Of a stretch of 64,000 nucleotides of DNA, positions 11,101 to 23,930 are shown piece after piece. The translations under genes and the position numbers were made by a program. Under the pieces are notes generated by a model. It saw nothing but the letters and a program-made list of their open reading frames with translations. It was not told the DNA's origin and searched no databases. This stretch comes from Otis tarda (lineage: Eukaryota; Chordata; Aves; Otidiformes; Otididae), in NCBI GenBank assembly GCA_026413225.1, contig CM048591.1:46211803-46275802 (forward strand), in the 5' to 3' direction. How positions within the stretch are numbered: position 1 is the first letter of the stretch; every line of letters starts with the position of its first letter.

Positions 11101-14100
11101 TCCTTACTGCCTGTGAGCATATGTTTCCTTCCCCAAAAAATGTGGACATTTTCTCTAGCTTTCTCAGCTTGTGTAGAACTCTCTAAGTACAGTGACGGAA
11201 TGATCTGGAATTTATCTGAAAACACAGAGAATTATGTACTTTTCAGGTCTCTCAAATATTTTCTTATACAAAATCATTCAAGTGTGAGTTTAAGGATGAA
11301 ATTTTAGTCAGGAGTTTGAAATTTATGACAAAGCCAACTTTTTATCACACTCTGTATCCAAGTCTATCACACTCAATGCTCCCTTGCTCTCTGTCCTGAC
11401 CATATTTCTTGTTTCATTTATGAGTCTGTGTTGTTCTGATTTGACTTTGAAATTTCTGCTTCTACTTTTTGAAAAAAAAAAAACTTTTTTTTTTTTTAAA
11501 TGAACCAAATCTAGTCCTTAAATTTATTTTCTGTTTTCAATTTTACAGTGGTAAATGTTGGTTATAAAAGTTGCAGAAAGATTGTTTTGAAAGACCTTGA
11601 AGAGTGTAATAAGGTTTAAGATTTCACTGAAGTTCAAAATTAAGTTTTGCCAATGAAATTTCTGCATAAATTATTCATATAAGACCATAATGCATGAATA
11701 ATTCAAGTAGTAACTTTAATTAGATGCTAAAAATCCCCTCTGTAGCAGCCTATCATTTCTTTAATGATCTGGAAGTAGATCGAATTTGAAAAACAAAGAA
11801 CTTCTGCTCAAAGTCAAATTAGCAGACTCGTTGCAATTGAACTGCTATCAATACTGTTTATATCCACAAACAGACAATGCATTATGATGTATAATACTTA
11901 TGAAATGCCAATGAAATGGAGTCCAAACAATGAGATTTTTTATGAAAATATAGTGCCATTTAAAAGCTGTTATTATTATTGGAAAAAATAAGCCATGAAT
12001 ACTAAGCTTTTGAGGCCTAATATTACACCATATATTAGAACAAAATAGCCATTTCTTGTTTCTATTAATAAATATCTTTAAGTTCCCATAAGAGAAAAAA
12101 TCCACTTTGTTCACAGGTTGGTCCTTACTTCAGGTATTAGAATTAATTTAATATCACTGTTAATCTTTCATTAAAAGGTAGAAATGGAACAATCCTTGAA
12201 AGTTCTGCAAAATCGCCCAGGTCATGGAATGGTCTGCCAGACATACGTCTGAATCTTTCCTGCTCCCTTTAATGTTGATTATTGTTGTATCTTTTTCAGA
12301 GAGTATATCAATGTTGTAAAAATTGTACTACAAAGTTCTACCTAATATCAAGGCTGTTTCCTCCTAACTAAACTCAAACATATTATCTCTTGCTAGCTTG
12401 GAAAGAAAAGAACAATATTTCTTTATGCTGAGGGTTTTGTTTGGTTCATTTGGGTTTTTTTTTGTTTTTGTTTTGGGTGGGGGGTTTGCTTTGTTTATTA
12501 TTGTTGTTTAATAAAGACTGCTATATCCAGTTTTTCTTACATTGAAATTTGTGAAGTTTTATTTTCTTGACCTGCAGTCATTTTACTTTCTTTATCAGTC
12601 TGAGTCCTACACTCATGTGCAGGAAAGGGTGGTTGTCCACTGGAGCTGCAGTTTAGGTCATCAGCCTTGAGAAAACGTGAAGATCTGAGATGTGCCTGTG
12701 TTACTTTCCATTTTTTATTTGGTTTTGTTGTGGTTTTTTTTTTTTTCCTGAAGAAACATATGTTCCTATCTGGTTTCATCTTTTACTTTGTGAATGCTCC
12801 AGATATTGCCCAGTTTACCTCTTTTTGGTTTAAACAGTAGCAGGAAGCTTATTTGCACAGAGTGCACAGATGTAACACAAATCTTTCCTTACGAATGATT
12901 ATCCTGTTATTGTGTGTTTGTTGAGAGAATGATCAAATCATGCAATGAAATGGTTTACTGTTTATTTCCCTAAAATAACTCAGTATGAACAAAGTTGTGA
13001 AATTTCAGAAAAACAGCTTCTCCAGAGACAAAGTACTCAAATTTCTTTCACCAGCTGAGAACTAATCTTCAAACAGGTATTTTAGTTGCTATTGCAAAAT
13101 CTTGCTGAAAGGATGGATACCAGAAGAAAAATTTACCAGCAAAGTTTCATGGAAGTTTTTACTGCACACCTCTGCAACCATTTTCAGTTTACCACCTGCT
13201 ACCAAATAGAAGCCTCACAATATTAGCATCAAGGTCTTGAACCTTCTTTCTGTCAAGACAGAGATGTTTCAAATTGTGCAGTTTGTTTTATGAAATGTCC
13301 CAGCAGTTCTACAGAGCATAGTGCAATCATAAGTCAATAATTTAATAAAAATTAATGCAAAGGATTTCTCAATATCTGTTCTCCTCTGTGAAGAAGAAGA
13401 AATGTTATTTGGCTTACAGGTCGTAGTCTATGCTGTCCTCTAATGGCTGGTTATTGGTTTTTTTTCTTCTTTCTTTCTTTATGACCCTTAGAAAATTATG
13501 TACTTTATTTCAAGAGTTAAATTAAACCTAATGATAATAATACTAATTAAATAATATAACTATTCATAAAATCAAGGGAGGAAGTTTGAAGAAAGCTTTA
13601 AAAAAAAAGGAATAAAATTGTGCTAGGGACATGGAAAGAGAGTCATTATTATTTAATAGTCTAAGCTGTGATAATGAGATTCCTAAATAGCATTTGGTAG
13701 GTACAAGTAGACATTCAGCAAACTGAAGTTTAATTGCAAGGTCTAAAATTTACACAGGGCTGCTGTTCAGTCCAGAGTCTAAAGATTCCTGTGGCTGCCA
13801 GGCTAGTGGAAAATTAAAGTGGAAAATAAAAAAAAAAAAAAGGTGTAGGGTATGAAGTTGAGAAGTCTACTTGTAAAAAGTATTAGGAAGTGAAGAGAAA
13901 GTAAAAATAGGAAGCTGAGAAATTTACCAAACTTTTTTTTTTTGTTCTGTTTTGTTCTATGGAAAATAATTGAAAAGAAAGCCCAAAACTGCAGAAAATC
14001 AGTAACGTCTCACAGCCAACTTCTTTTCACAGATGGCTCAGGGAAAACACGAATACCAACTCTTGTCTTGATTCTCACTCAAGTCCTATTTAGGAATCTC

Positions 14101-17100
14101 AGTTTGCTCTCATTGGCAAATAGCTCTTTGTTTTGATTGGAATCTTTCAGCATGGATAACTACAATAAAACATCTGTCACTAACACAGATTAATTCTATT
14201 TCTTCTCTGCTTCAGCCACAGAATCAGAGCAAATTTGGTAATGATTTTGCATATTAAGTATGTGTTCTTTTTTTTTATTTCCTGCTGCCAGCCTATCTTT
14301 AAAGGAAAGTGAGAACCAAATAAACTACACATTATCAAAGGAAAAATAAATACTTATGTTGGTATGAATTTTCAGAAAATTATCAGCATTTAACTTCTTA
14401 AATTGAAGCCCAAGATGTATACAATGGAATCTTCAGCTCTTTGTCTTTTGATCATATATATTCTGTGCCTTTGGAATTCCAGTTTAACACTGGTACTTTT
14501 TCCCAGGTCTTATGAGTATTTTTGCACCAAGACAAGATCCAACTCTTTAGTGTCTCTAACATTCTGACTGTTCTAGTTTCTCAACTGAAAAATACTACAA
14601 AGTTCTTCATAAATATCAAGAAAAGTACCAAGCCAAGCGTTTGACTAGATATTTTATAGGAAAAGTCTCTTATTTCAAAACAGCTGTTGAAGTGTTCTCA
14701 GTAAACATATCCCTGTAGAGAACATGAACACGGAGCGTGTACATACACATATATATTAAAGTTTTAAAAAGTCTAGTATCTCCATGCCTAGAAGGTTTTA
14801 CTGTTTCCCGTTTGTCTCCTTTGGTCATCAAATATTAATATAAGTTGTAGTTCTAAATAAACAGAAAGTTTAAAAAGTAGGTACTTCTTCACAGTTCAGA
14901 AGGCTTAGAAATTTTATTATATTTATACAAAGACTGGGGTCCCAGGGAAGTGTATGATGTATTTAGCAGTGAAATGAGAAATGTTATATTTTACAGCAGA
15001 TATTTTACAGGTAAACCTGCTGAATTTTTGAAGAATATATTAAAAAGATCAGGTTGGCAACACAATGTGCACTGGAACTGGAGTACTTGTTCCAGCTTAA
15101 ATGTATCTATTTGGCTCAAGGACTTAAGTAAATTGGATCCTCAAAAGAAAAGGAAAAACAAGGGGGAAAAAAGGAAATAAAATTAATATTATCTGCTGTT
15201 TTAGATCTCCTTAACTGATTTCTAAATTGTAGATAATACTCTAGATATTTCTAATGGTTAGATAAGATGCTGCATGTCTGACAGTCTTAAAAACATTATT
15301 TAGAGAGGTTGAAAAGTAACACTTTCCCTCACAAGGCATGATATTAGAATGCCCTTGGCCATAAAATTGCTTGCCTCACAGTTTTATTAATTCTGATGAT
15401 TCTACTTTTCTATCAGAAATATTTCATACTAATGACACACCATGTATTTAATTTCATCAGCTGTAATTGGTCTTCTGGCTTTTAAATATTATTTGCATCA
15501 TGCCCACATGATCTTACTATGCATCTTCTGTATAGTGTATGACAAAATAGATGTAACGTGATCATAAAGTCAGGATATTCATTCCATTTTATAAACCCAC
15601 TGTTAGGATAGAACTAGGAAAACATCCTCTAACATTTCAGTGATATCTGCCTGGAAGTATTCCATCGCTACAGGAAAGGCTTTAGTTTGTGTAGTGCTCA
15701 TTTCAGGTTAGCCTTGATGTGCTGTGATTTTACTACAGCCTTAATCTTGTGACAGTTTTCTCTCCATCCCTACTCAAACTGGTTACTCTGGCTCATAATG
15801 AGTGGCAATTTTGTGTAGGCTTTGTAGATGAAAGCAAGTATCTTTGCTTTGGAAGTAGCTGAAATAGTATTTCAAATATTGACCTGAACTTGTGATGCAT
15901 ACAGTATCGTTATTGTCTGACGGGGTAGTATAAGAGAGTTATTAGAGCTGAAAGAAGACCTAAAAATGCAGAAAAACTATGTACAAAGCATCTAGAAGCT
16001 CAAGGAAAGGAAAAGGTGTGGGCCTGGAAAATCACTGGGAGAGCAGATTGTACACAGTAAACCTTGAGAATGAGGTAACTGAAAAAGGATAGCAGATGCT
16101 GAGGAAGAGTAAGGAAGCCTTCCCAAATAAGTGTTAAAAGGAGTCAAATAAATGAACTAAAGTATATTCTTAAGACTTTATTTTTACTGAGGTACTGGCA
16201 AATGGCTAGCTGTGAGTTTAGGAAGTTTTATCCTTAAATATAAAGTTAAATGGTGGTTCACAATATGTGCTTCTCTGGGGATGTCATTAGAAACGAGAAC
16301 CTCTGTGGTTGTAGACTTGACACACTTCATGGACTCAAATGCTGCTTTTGGCCTAATGTCCCATTCATTCTTTGGAACTTAGATTTAGACTGTTTGGACT
16401 AGTCTCTTTCTGTTTCTTTCCTATACAGTCTTCTAGTGCTTCCATCAGTGCTGATTGCTGATAACTTGAACTAGCTGTGCAGGGAAGCTACAGTGGGCAC
16501 TGAGTTTGGAAATGGAGGAACAAATCAGCCTATATGATTGCTGCTACCTTGGAGGATGTAGATGAAACAGCATGGAGAAACTTGTAGATACTTGATTTAA
16601 CAGCTGTTTCTGAGTCACTGAGGAGTTAGATAATAAAATATCATTGATAGAATGAGCAGTGAATTACTATATAGTGATGAGGCAGAGGAAGAAATGTGCA
16701 GCTGAGGGAACTCACAGAAGCTCAAGGTTTCAAAAAGGAAAAAAAGATATTAATATTGTGTAATAACTTAGGGAATGTGAAATAGGATGGATATTTACCC
16801 AAAGTACTCTTTAAAGGATTGTTTTAGGGAGAAAACAGCAGTGCTTCAAATACAGAATAAAAGCTGGAAGTTCATGGTAACAGAGTCAGTGAACAGCCAA
16901 CAATGACTGGAAGAAACAATGAAAAAAAGTGTACCAAGGCTTAAGCTCTTGCCTTCAGGCTGTGGCATGAACTATATCACCTAATGCTACTCCAAGGCCT
17001 TAAAAACCAGACTAAAATATAAGATTCTATTAAAATAATAACTAAATATTGGAAAACTTAGATGAGTGGGGAAAATAATGACTGCTGAGTTTTGACCTTG

Positions 17101-20100
17101 TCAAATTTATTTAGTTTTATTATTTCAACCTACACAGAAGTTTTCCTGAAGAAGTGGTGATGGTACCTCATTTCTTTCACAGCAAATGAGCAATGTCATT
17201 TACATTGTCTCTGTAGTGTTACAGAATGCACAATAAAACAATGCTAACAAAATATTTTTCCAATATCATCTTAAGAAAAGCACACACAAATTATAAAAAT
17301 GCATAGGTCTTTGTAATTATTTAGCAGAGGGTAGTGTTTGATTTCCATCACTTAAGTACAGCAAAAAAAAAAGTAGAGCTGAAAAATTGCCCCACAATAT
17401 GCACTTTCCTAGAAAACTACAGGGGAACTCATTTATTTGCTTCCTGCTCAGCAGGGGTGGAATACAACTAAAGTGCAAGATGTTCATCGAATTAATTTCT
17501 TATGGCAGTTTAGTGTGTCTTTCAGCCTGTGTAATTTGTGTCGCTCCGTCAGTACGGGCAATGAGTATAGTATGCAAAGGCATTTGAAGAATCTTTGTTT
17601 ACCGTATGTGTTAATTGCAGTCAATTTATGCGATATGGTATATTTTCTGTCATAAATTTAACATCGTACCCTGGCAGACAAAGAAGTAATTGTCTAGGAG
17701 GTTATGTTACCATTCTATCATTGTGATTTTCTCTGCTACTTCTTCTCTAATCAGAAAAGGTTTAAGCTTATAGGAGAGCAAAATGTGGCATCCATGTGGA
17801 TTTTGTGCTCTCTTGATGACTAAAAGTCATTGGTAGAAAGCAGAAATGTGAAAATTATATCTGCAGAAAAAAAATCATTGGCTTAATTTCTCCTTATCCT
17901 TTGTTTCTGGTTTCCTCAACTAAACTACTTTTAATAAGGTCTCATTCATTATACAACTGTCATTGTATGACAGTGAACAAATTCAGGCTGTGTTTTACTC
18001 TGCCCATTCACTCGGATTTGAAAGTTTCATTCTGTCTTCAAATATATTATGACACTCTCAATTATTTTTTCCTGATATTGCCTTGACCAGCAAAGACAAT
18101 GTTTCACAAAAGGAAAACCTTCTATTGGCCAGCCCTAGGGGTGACCACTCCAATCTTTAATCATTTGAGAATTGTGCAAGAGGACAGAGCACAGAGGACA
18201 TCATAGCACCTTAGGAAAGTTGTTCCCAAGAAAAATCCAAATAACTTGGGGTTTTTTTTAAGGGCCTGAATACCTTGAAGACACATTTTGTATAAATGCA
18301 GTAAGTCTGCCTCAATAGAAGCCCTCAATTTTATCTTGGCTATGCTTTTAGTAATAATCATTGATACCGCATTCCACAGCTCAGTTTTTAAAAAAGAATG
18401 TCAGAATAATTTCTCCTTGTAAATGGTTTTATGTTTCTTCTCCTTCTACCTTTCTGCTACAGAATGGTTATTCATTTTATATGATGTTTAGTTATTAGTG
18501 TAAAATAATGATTTGTGGACAATTGAATCTAAAATTGGATTTTATTGTATCTCAGTAAACAGAAGAGGTGATTTTCTTCAAACATGATCTTGTTTCAGAG
18601 GCATTTTTTATTAACTTATTCTTCATTCTGATAGTCTAGACGTGAATACCTTCCTGTTTCTCTGACGACATTGCTAACATCTGTTTCTGTTTTAAAGCGA
18701 CAATAAGGATCAACATATCTAATGTGTGTCTACTCTTATCAATAGTAAAGCATTGATATTTCTCTTTTAAATAGTTACAATAATTCAATTGCTTTATTAT
18801 TTGGACTATAAATTTAAAAAGATAAACTCATAGACACAAGCAAGAAGACAGTGCTTATCTACCTTAAAGGGAAAAAAAGGGCTAGATAAAGGGAGTTATG
18901 TAAAATGAGCCAAGTATTGAAAATGGAAACAAGTAAATCATAGGCAAGTTGAATCTTAAGCAAAAACAAAGAAATTGTTTGGTAATCATGGCATGTAACA
19001 TCTGAGTTGAACAGCTGTGCAAGGCATAACTCAAAGCACAGCTGCAAGAACAAGGCCTCAAGGCTAAAATTTAAATAGATTCAGGGTGAACCGTGGGGAA
19101 GATACAATTGTGCCTGTGCCTGTGTGGAGTTTAATGTAAAATTTAATGATAGTAGTTAATTGTCAGTGTAAGCCATATAAATGGTAACTATCCTGAAATG
19201 CTTCAACTTAAACAGCTAGGAATGCGTAGTTCTTGCTGAAATGATATACAAAAGAATTATTTCAATACAAACATTAATTTCTTGCTAGTCGGATCTGAAT
19301 AGCAATACTACAGCTTTGTAAAAGAAGAAACAGAAAAACAGAACTACTCAATTTGAAGGGCAATACATGTTCCCCATCTGTAAACTGCTAATATATTTCC
19401 TCCTCCTGTCCCCCTAAGTAAGAAGACAGTAAAAAACCAAAATATACTAATATTATGAACGTTGAAAATGTTTTCCTGATTATTACCACTGAAAAACTCC
19501 TGGAAAATTGAAAATGCAATGTTGATATTACAGTTTGAAGAGTATGTGTTATTTCCTAAAGTATGAGGGCAAAAAATAATAAATGAGATAAAGTCAGGCA
19601 CTAAATACATGGTCATTAGCTGAGTACATATTAGCCCAATTATCGATTAAGTAGAAGGCTAAACAAAAAATTATAAGTGATCATGAAATTTAGAATTTAT
19701 ATGCTAAGGGACGTACACAAAGTCTCCAAATTAAAAAGTCACTCTTGCATTTTCTAACATTTCAGTTTTCATTTCCAGTCTTTGCAACATAATTAAAATT
19801 TTAGTCCATGGTAGCAATATTTAATATTATTTATATGTTTTGATTGTATATTTTAATACACTTCACTTTTTAAAGTTCCTGTTAATTATGTTGGGTTTGG
19901 AGGAGTCATATCAGGTAAAAATTTTTCCCCATGTTTAAAAGGATTAAGAATTCTATGTCCTGTAATTCATTTTGAATGGTTGAATTCTTTTACAATATTT
20001 AAGCAAAAGCAAAGAAAACCAATGCAGCAAAAGTAAAAATTGCGTGTTTGCAGAGTATCTCTCTGATTAGGAATGCCTGATACTGTATGTAACAAGGCCA

Positions 20101-20579
20101 TAAATTAAAATACATATCAAAATATGTTCACTAAAAGTATTACATCTTAGGTCTTTTCCTTCATGTCCATTGAAATCTTCTGAAGCAGTTTGGTCCAGCA
20201 CTCAATTTTCATAGGATCCCATAATAAAGTTGACTGACTGATAAGGTAGAAGAATATGGTCACACAAAACTGGCATTGTAATACTAAGTAACAATATAAG
20301 GTATGTTAGTTTGGAATAACTTAATTCACATTAATTCCAATGAGAATGAATTCTAGTTCTTTAGAATTCTTCCCTCTCACAAATCTTGAGTTTTGTATTG
20401 TTAAACAGACTTTAGTTTTTGTGATCAAGTAAATGTCTGACAAAATGAATTGTTGTCATGCTGCAGATGTCATGCTGTTTCTTCTCTTGTTATTATAAGT
20501 GATTACTCACAGTTAATAAAAAGGAAAACATTTGTAGAGAAAAGGTATCTACAGCCAAACTTCACCCCTAGAAAAAAAA
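8118..20579. other. Unassigned AT-rich unique sequence (12.4 kb)
   Basis: No convincing gene, RNA or interspersed repeat is seen. Apart from the heptanucleotide repeat at 9259-9333, the stretch holds only homopolymer runs (for example 9767-9782, 11471-11498, 12729-12747) and a G/T-rich low-complexity patch at about 12425-12520. Open frames rarely exceed 80 codons and none shows a recognisable domain. It could be intergenic or intronic. Confidence 0.5.
9259..9333 (+). repeat. Heptanucleotide microsatellite (TATTATC)n, about 10 units
   Basis: Near-perfect 7-bp units run without interruption. Because 7 is not a multiple of 3, the + strand frame cycles through a repeated Tyr/Leu/Ser/Ile-rich heptapeptide (YYLLSII) that is purely a consequence of the repeat. 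The perfection of the array suggests it is recent and probably length-variable. Confidence 0.92.
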
Positions 20580-21210
20580 GAATGTGGCTCTTGGTAGGAC
20601 CTGTGTTCCATGGGGAGGAGTCCACGCTGGTGTAGGTTTTCTGGCAGGACTTTTGACTCCACGGGGACATGCTGGAGTAGTCTGTTCCTGAAGGACTGCA
20701 CACTATAGAAAGAACCTGTGCTGGAGCAGTTCTTAAACTGTAGCATGTGGGAAGGATCCACATTGGAGAAGTCTGTGGAGGACTGTCTCCCATGGGTGAG
20801 ACTCCACACTGGAACAGGGGAGGGCTGTGAGGAGGAAGGAGCAGCAGAGACAAAGTGTTATGAACTGATTGCAACCTCCATTCACTGTCCTCCTGTGTTG
20901 CTTGAGTGGAGGAAATAGAAAAGTAAAGAATCAAGCTGAACCAGGGAAGAAGGGAGGGTGGGAGGAAGGGAGTTTTAGATTTGTTCTTATTTTTCATTGT
21001 CCTACTCTCTTAGTAATTTCCAATAAATAAAAAATGCTTGTGTGAGTCACTTCTGCTTTGTCCGTGACAGGAATTGGTGGGTGATCTCCCTATACTGATC
21101 TCAATCCACAGGCTTTTTGTTGTACTTTTTTTCCCATGTTCTGTTGACAAGAGGGAGTGATAGAGTGGCTTAGTGGGCACCTGGCATCCAGCCAAGGTTT
21201 ACCCACTACG
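20580..21210 (+). mobile_element. LTR of a related avian ERV family (family 2), 5' part missing or diverged
   Basis: The stretch shares the repeat block (CCATGG...TCCACxCTGGAG units, about 20590-20825) and the segment at about 20849-20893 with family 1. It then has its own U5, running from the AATAAA signals at 21022-21031 to ACCCACTAC near 21209. The U5 segment GGCACCTGGCATCCAGCCAAGG is the reverse complement of the start of a common avian LTR, with the GTGGGT terminus here read in reverse. I set the left border where similarity to the LTR repeats begins; a true TG start is not visible, so this copy is 5'-truncated or rearranged. The segment immediately right of it (21211-21347) may be ERV internal sequence but has no protein-level signature. 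Confidence 0.72.
21022..21031 (+). promoter_or_regulatory. Overlapping AATAAA polyadenylation signals of the family 2 LTR
   Basis: CAATAAATAAA gives two overlapping AATAAA hexamers at the R/U5 side of the LTR, matching the position of the single signal in family 1. Confidence 0.55.
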
Positions 21211-21347
21211 GTCTCCTAATCTCTGTTCTTAGGACTCTCTGAAGGTTGCTTGTTACTGTACTTAAGAGCTGGCCTTAGCTCTGTTGGACATGGGGGAAGC
21301 TTATGGAATTTTCTCACAGAAGCCACCCCTGTAGCCCTCCTGCTACC

Positions 21348-21352
21348 AAAAC
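21348..21352 (+). repeat. Possible 5-bp target duplication AAAAC, left side of CR1 copy A
   Basis: AAAAC precedes the first CR1-like base and is repeated at 23326-23330 directly after the last ATTCTATG octamer. CR1 insertions often lack clear duplications and AAAAC is low-complexity, so this is suggestive only. If correct, the sequence left and right of the CR1 was one continuous target. Confidence 0.4.
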
Positions 21353-23269
21353 TTGGTACCTACCTTGATGGGCCAAGTGCCATGGGAGGTGGCCCTGGAG
21401 GGAAAAGGGGCCCAGGAAAGTTGGTCTGCATTCAAGGAGCACCTCCTCCAAGCTCAGCAGAGGTGCATCCCGATGAAGAACAAGTTGGTCAAAAAGGCCA
21501 GGAGGCCTGTGTAGATGAGCAAGGAGCTCCTGGACCAATTGAAAGTGAAGAGGAAAGCCTATAGAGGCTGGAAGCGGAGACAGGTAGCCCGGGAGGACTA
21601 CAAAGAGGCTGTGCAAGTGGCCAGGGATCAGGTAAGGAAGGCTAAAGCCCTGACGGAACTGAATCTGGCCAGGGATGTAAAAAGAAACAAGAAAAGCTTC
21701 TATAGGTACGTAGGGGACAAAAGAAAGTCCAAGGAGAAGTAGGCCCCCTCCAGAAGGAAACTGGTGTCCTGGTAACCTGAGGCATGGGACGTGATGAGAT
21801 CCATCCGCAGGTCCTGAGGGAACTGGAGGATGAAGTTGCCAAGACACTGGCCATCATATTTGAGAAATCATGGCGATCTGGTGAGGTCCCTGATGACTGG
21901 AAGAGAGGGAATATAACCCCCATTTTTAAAAAGGGGAATAAGGAGGACCCGGGCAACTACAGGCCAGTCAGCATCACCTCTGGGCCTGGCAAGGTCATGG
22001 AGCAGATTGTCCTGGAAACCATGCTAAGGCCCATGGAGAGCAAGGAGGTGGTTGGTGACAGCCAACATGGCTTCATCAAGGGCAGATCATGCCTGACCAA
22101 TTTGGTGGCCTTCTATAACAGGGTGACAGCATTGGTGGACAAGGGACGAGCAACGGATATCACCTATCTGGACTTGTGCAAAGCTTTTGACACTGTCCCA
22201 CACGACATCCTTCTCTCTAAACTAGAGAGGCATGGGTTTGATGGACGGACCACTTGATGGATAAGGAGTTGGCTGGATGGCTGCACTCAGAGTGGTGGTC
22301 AACGGCTCAATGTCCAAGTGGAGACCGGTCACAAGGGGTGTCCCTCAGGGGCCTGTGTTGGGCCTGGCCCTGTTCAACATCTTTGTTGGTGACATGGACA
22401 GTGGGATAGAGTGCACCCTCAGCAAGTTCGCCGATGATTCCAAGCTGTGTGGTGCCATCGACACGCTGGAGGGGAGGGATACCATCCAGAGGGACCTTGA
22501 AAGGCTGGAGAGGAGGGCCTGTGCCAACCTCATGAAGTTCAACCAGGCCAAGTGCAAGGTCCTGCACCTGGGTCATGGCAATCCCAGGCACAAATACAGG
22601 CTGGGCTGAGAATGGATTGAGAGCAGCCCTGAGGAGAAAGACTTGGGAGTGCTGGTGGATGAGAAGCTCAACATGAGCCGGCAATGTGCCCTTGCGGCCC
22701 AGAAGGCCAACTGCATCCTGGGCTGCATCAAGAGGAGCATGGCCAGCAGGTCGAGGGAGGTGATTCTCCCCCTCTACTCTGCCCTGGTGAGACCCCACCT
22801 GGAGTACTGTGTCCAGTTCTGGAGCCCCCAACATAAGAAGGACATGGACCAGTTGGAGAAGGTCCAGAGGAAGGCCACGAAGATGATGAGAGGGCTGGAG
22901 CACCTTTCCTATGAGGACAGGGTGAGAGAGTTGGGGCTGTTCAGCCTGGAGAAGAGAAGGCTCTGGGGAGACCTTACAGCGGTCTTCCAGTACCTCAAGG
23001 GGGCCTACAAGAAAGTTGGGGAGAGACTGTTCAGCAGGGTCTGTTTTGATAGGGCAAGGGGTAATAGTTTTAAAATAGAGGGGGGTAGATTTAGATTGGA
23101 TATTAGGAAAACATTTTTTACACTGAGGGTTGTAGAACAGTGGAACAGGTTGCCCAGAGGGGTGGTGGAAGCCCCATCCCTGGAAACATTCAAGGCCAGG
23201 CTGGATGAGGCTCTGAGCAACCTGATCTGGTTGGAGATGTCCCTGCTTCTTGCAGGGGGCTTGTACTAG
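21353..23269 (+). pseudogene. CR1 ORF2 (reverse transcriptase) remnant, copy A
   Basis: In order the frame shows the linker region (VPWEVALEG, GAQESW, then [20 protein letters not shown] at 21515 on). RT motif 1 follows as NYRPVSI, motif A as [11 protein letters not shown] with its catalytic Asp, motif B as PQGPVLG (Pro where Ser is usual), and motif C as FADD near 22428-22439. The C-terminal region runs from [12 protein letters not shown] to DEALSNLI. Breaks seen: TAG replacing Trp at about 21512-21514; TAG at 21740-21742 followed by the 190-bp deletion; TGA replacing Trp at 22255-22257; a 2-bp loss near 22289 that shifts the frame; and TGA at 22607-22609. The copy cannot make a reverse transcriptase. 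The last TGA is shared with copy B. Confidence 0.92.
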
Positions 23270-23325
23270 ATGACCTTTGAAGGTCCCTTCCAACTCTAAC
23301 CATTCTATGATTCTATGATTCTATG
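21353..23325 (+). mobile_element. CR1 LINE, 5'-truncated, sense (copy A)
   Basis: About 2 kb of CR1: the region between endonuclease and reverse transcriptase, most of the reverse transcriptase, the C-terminal domain and the 3' UTR, ending in three ATTCTATG octamers (23302-23325). It belongs to the same subfamily as copy B at 43-44 kb, at roughly 93% identity over the segment I compared by eye (about 22610-22880). It lacks about 190 bp present in copy B, at about 21783 (between the residues corresponding to MVT and PDEIHP). It lies just right of an LTR and just left of an older antisense CR1, which makes a compound repeat block. Confidence 0.95.
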
Positions 23326-23330
23326 AAAAC
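23326..23330 (+). repeat. Possible 5-bp target duplication AAAAC, right side of CR1 copy A
   Basis: Partner of AAAAC at 21348-21352; it directly follows the terminal octamer. Confidence 0.4.
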
Positions 23331-23583
23331 CTTGCCAAGCAAACTCAATTCAGAGACACAAGGTAAAGAAATAAGGACACTGGGGAAAATTTCTGATAGA
23401 CAAAAAATACAGAAGTGTGGAGCAACTGGAATGGGCAGATCCTCCCTCATGCAGGGAATGGCTGTTGCCTTTTTCAAGCTCAATAGTATTTATGGGACAA
23501 TATTCTATTCACTGTTGAGCACAGAACCTGAGACTCACTGCTTTTCGCAGATAGTGGTGGCAGAGAATCTATGAAAAATAAAT

Positions 23584-23930
23584 AGAATCATAGAATACTT
23601 TAGGGACCTTTAAAGGTCATCTAGTCCAATCCTCTTGCAAGGAACAGTGATATCTCCGACTAGATTAGGTTGCTCAAACCATCCACCCTGGTCTTAAACA
23701 TTTATAGGGATGGGGCATCTACCACCTCTCTGGGCAATCTGTTCCAATGTTTCACCACCCTCATAATATATCTGTCACCACCTTATCTAATATATCTATA
23801 TATCTAGTCTGAACCTACCCTTTTAGTTTAAAACTGTTACCCCTTGTCTTGTCACAATAGGCCTTACTAAAAAGTTTCTCCCCATCTTTCTTATAAGCTC
23901 CCTTTAGGTGTATGGCCAGCCTTGAATATC
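23584..23930 (-). mobile_element. CR1 LINE 3' end, antisense and older (copy E)
   Basis: In + orientation the copy begins with AGAATCATAGAATAC, the reverse complement of the octamer tail. It then follows the CR1 3' UTR and C-terminal coding region (GGTCATCTAGTCCAAT, GGGCATCTACCACCTCTCTGGGCAA, then the CCCTTGTC segment) to about 23930. It contains an internal TATATC expansion near 23765-23805 and many substitutions, so it is older than copy A. It encodes no catalytic motif. Confidence 0.87.

Noticed and set aside
20503-20997. 164-codon minus-strand frame
   Set aside because: It lies antisense across the family 2 LTR repeat block, whose stop-poor GC-rich units open several frames.
22307-23293. 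328-codon minus-strand open frame
   Set aside because: It is exactly antisense to the CR1 ORF2 of copy A. Similar long antisense frames appear opposite copies B (43430-44113) and C (53531-54274). They follow from the codon composition of CR1 and match no protein family.
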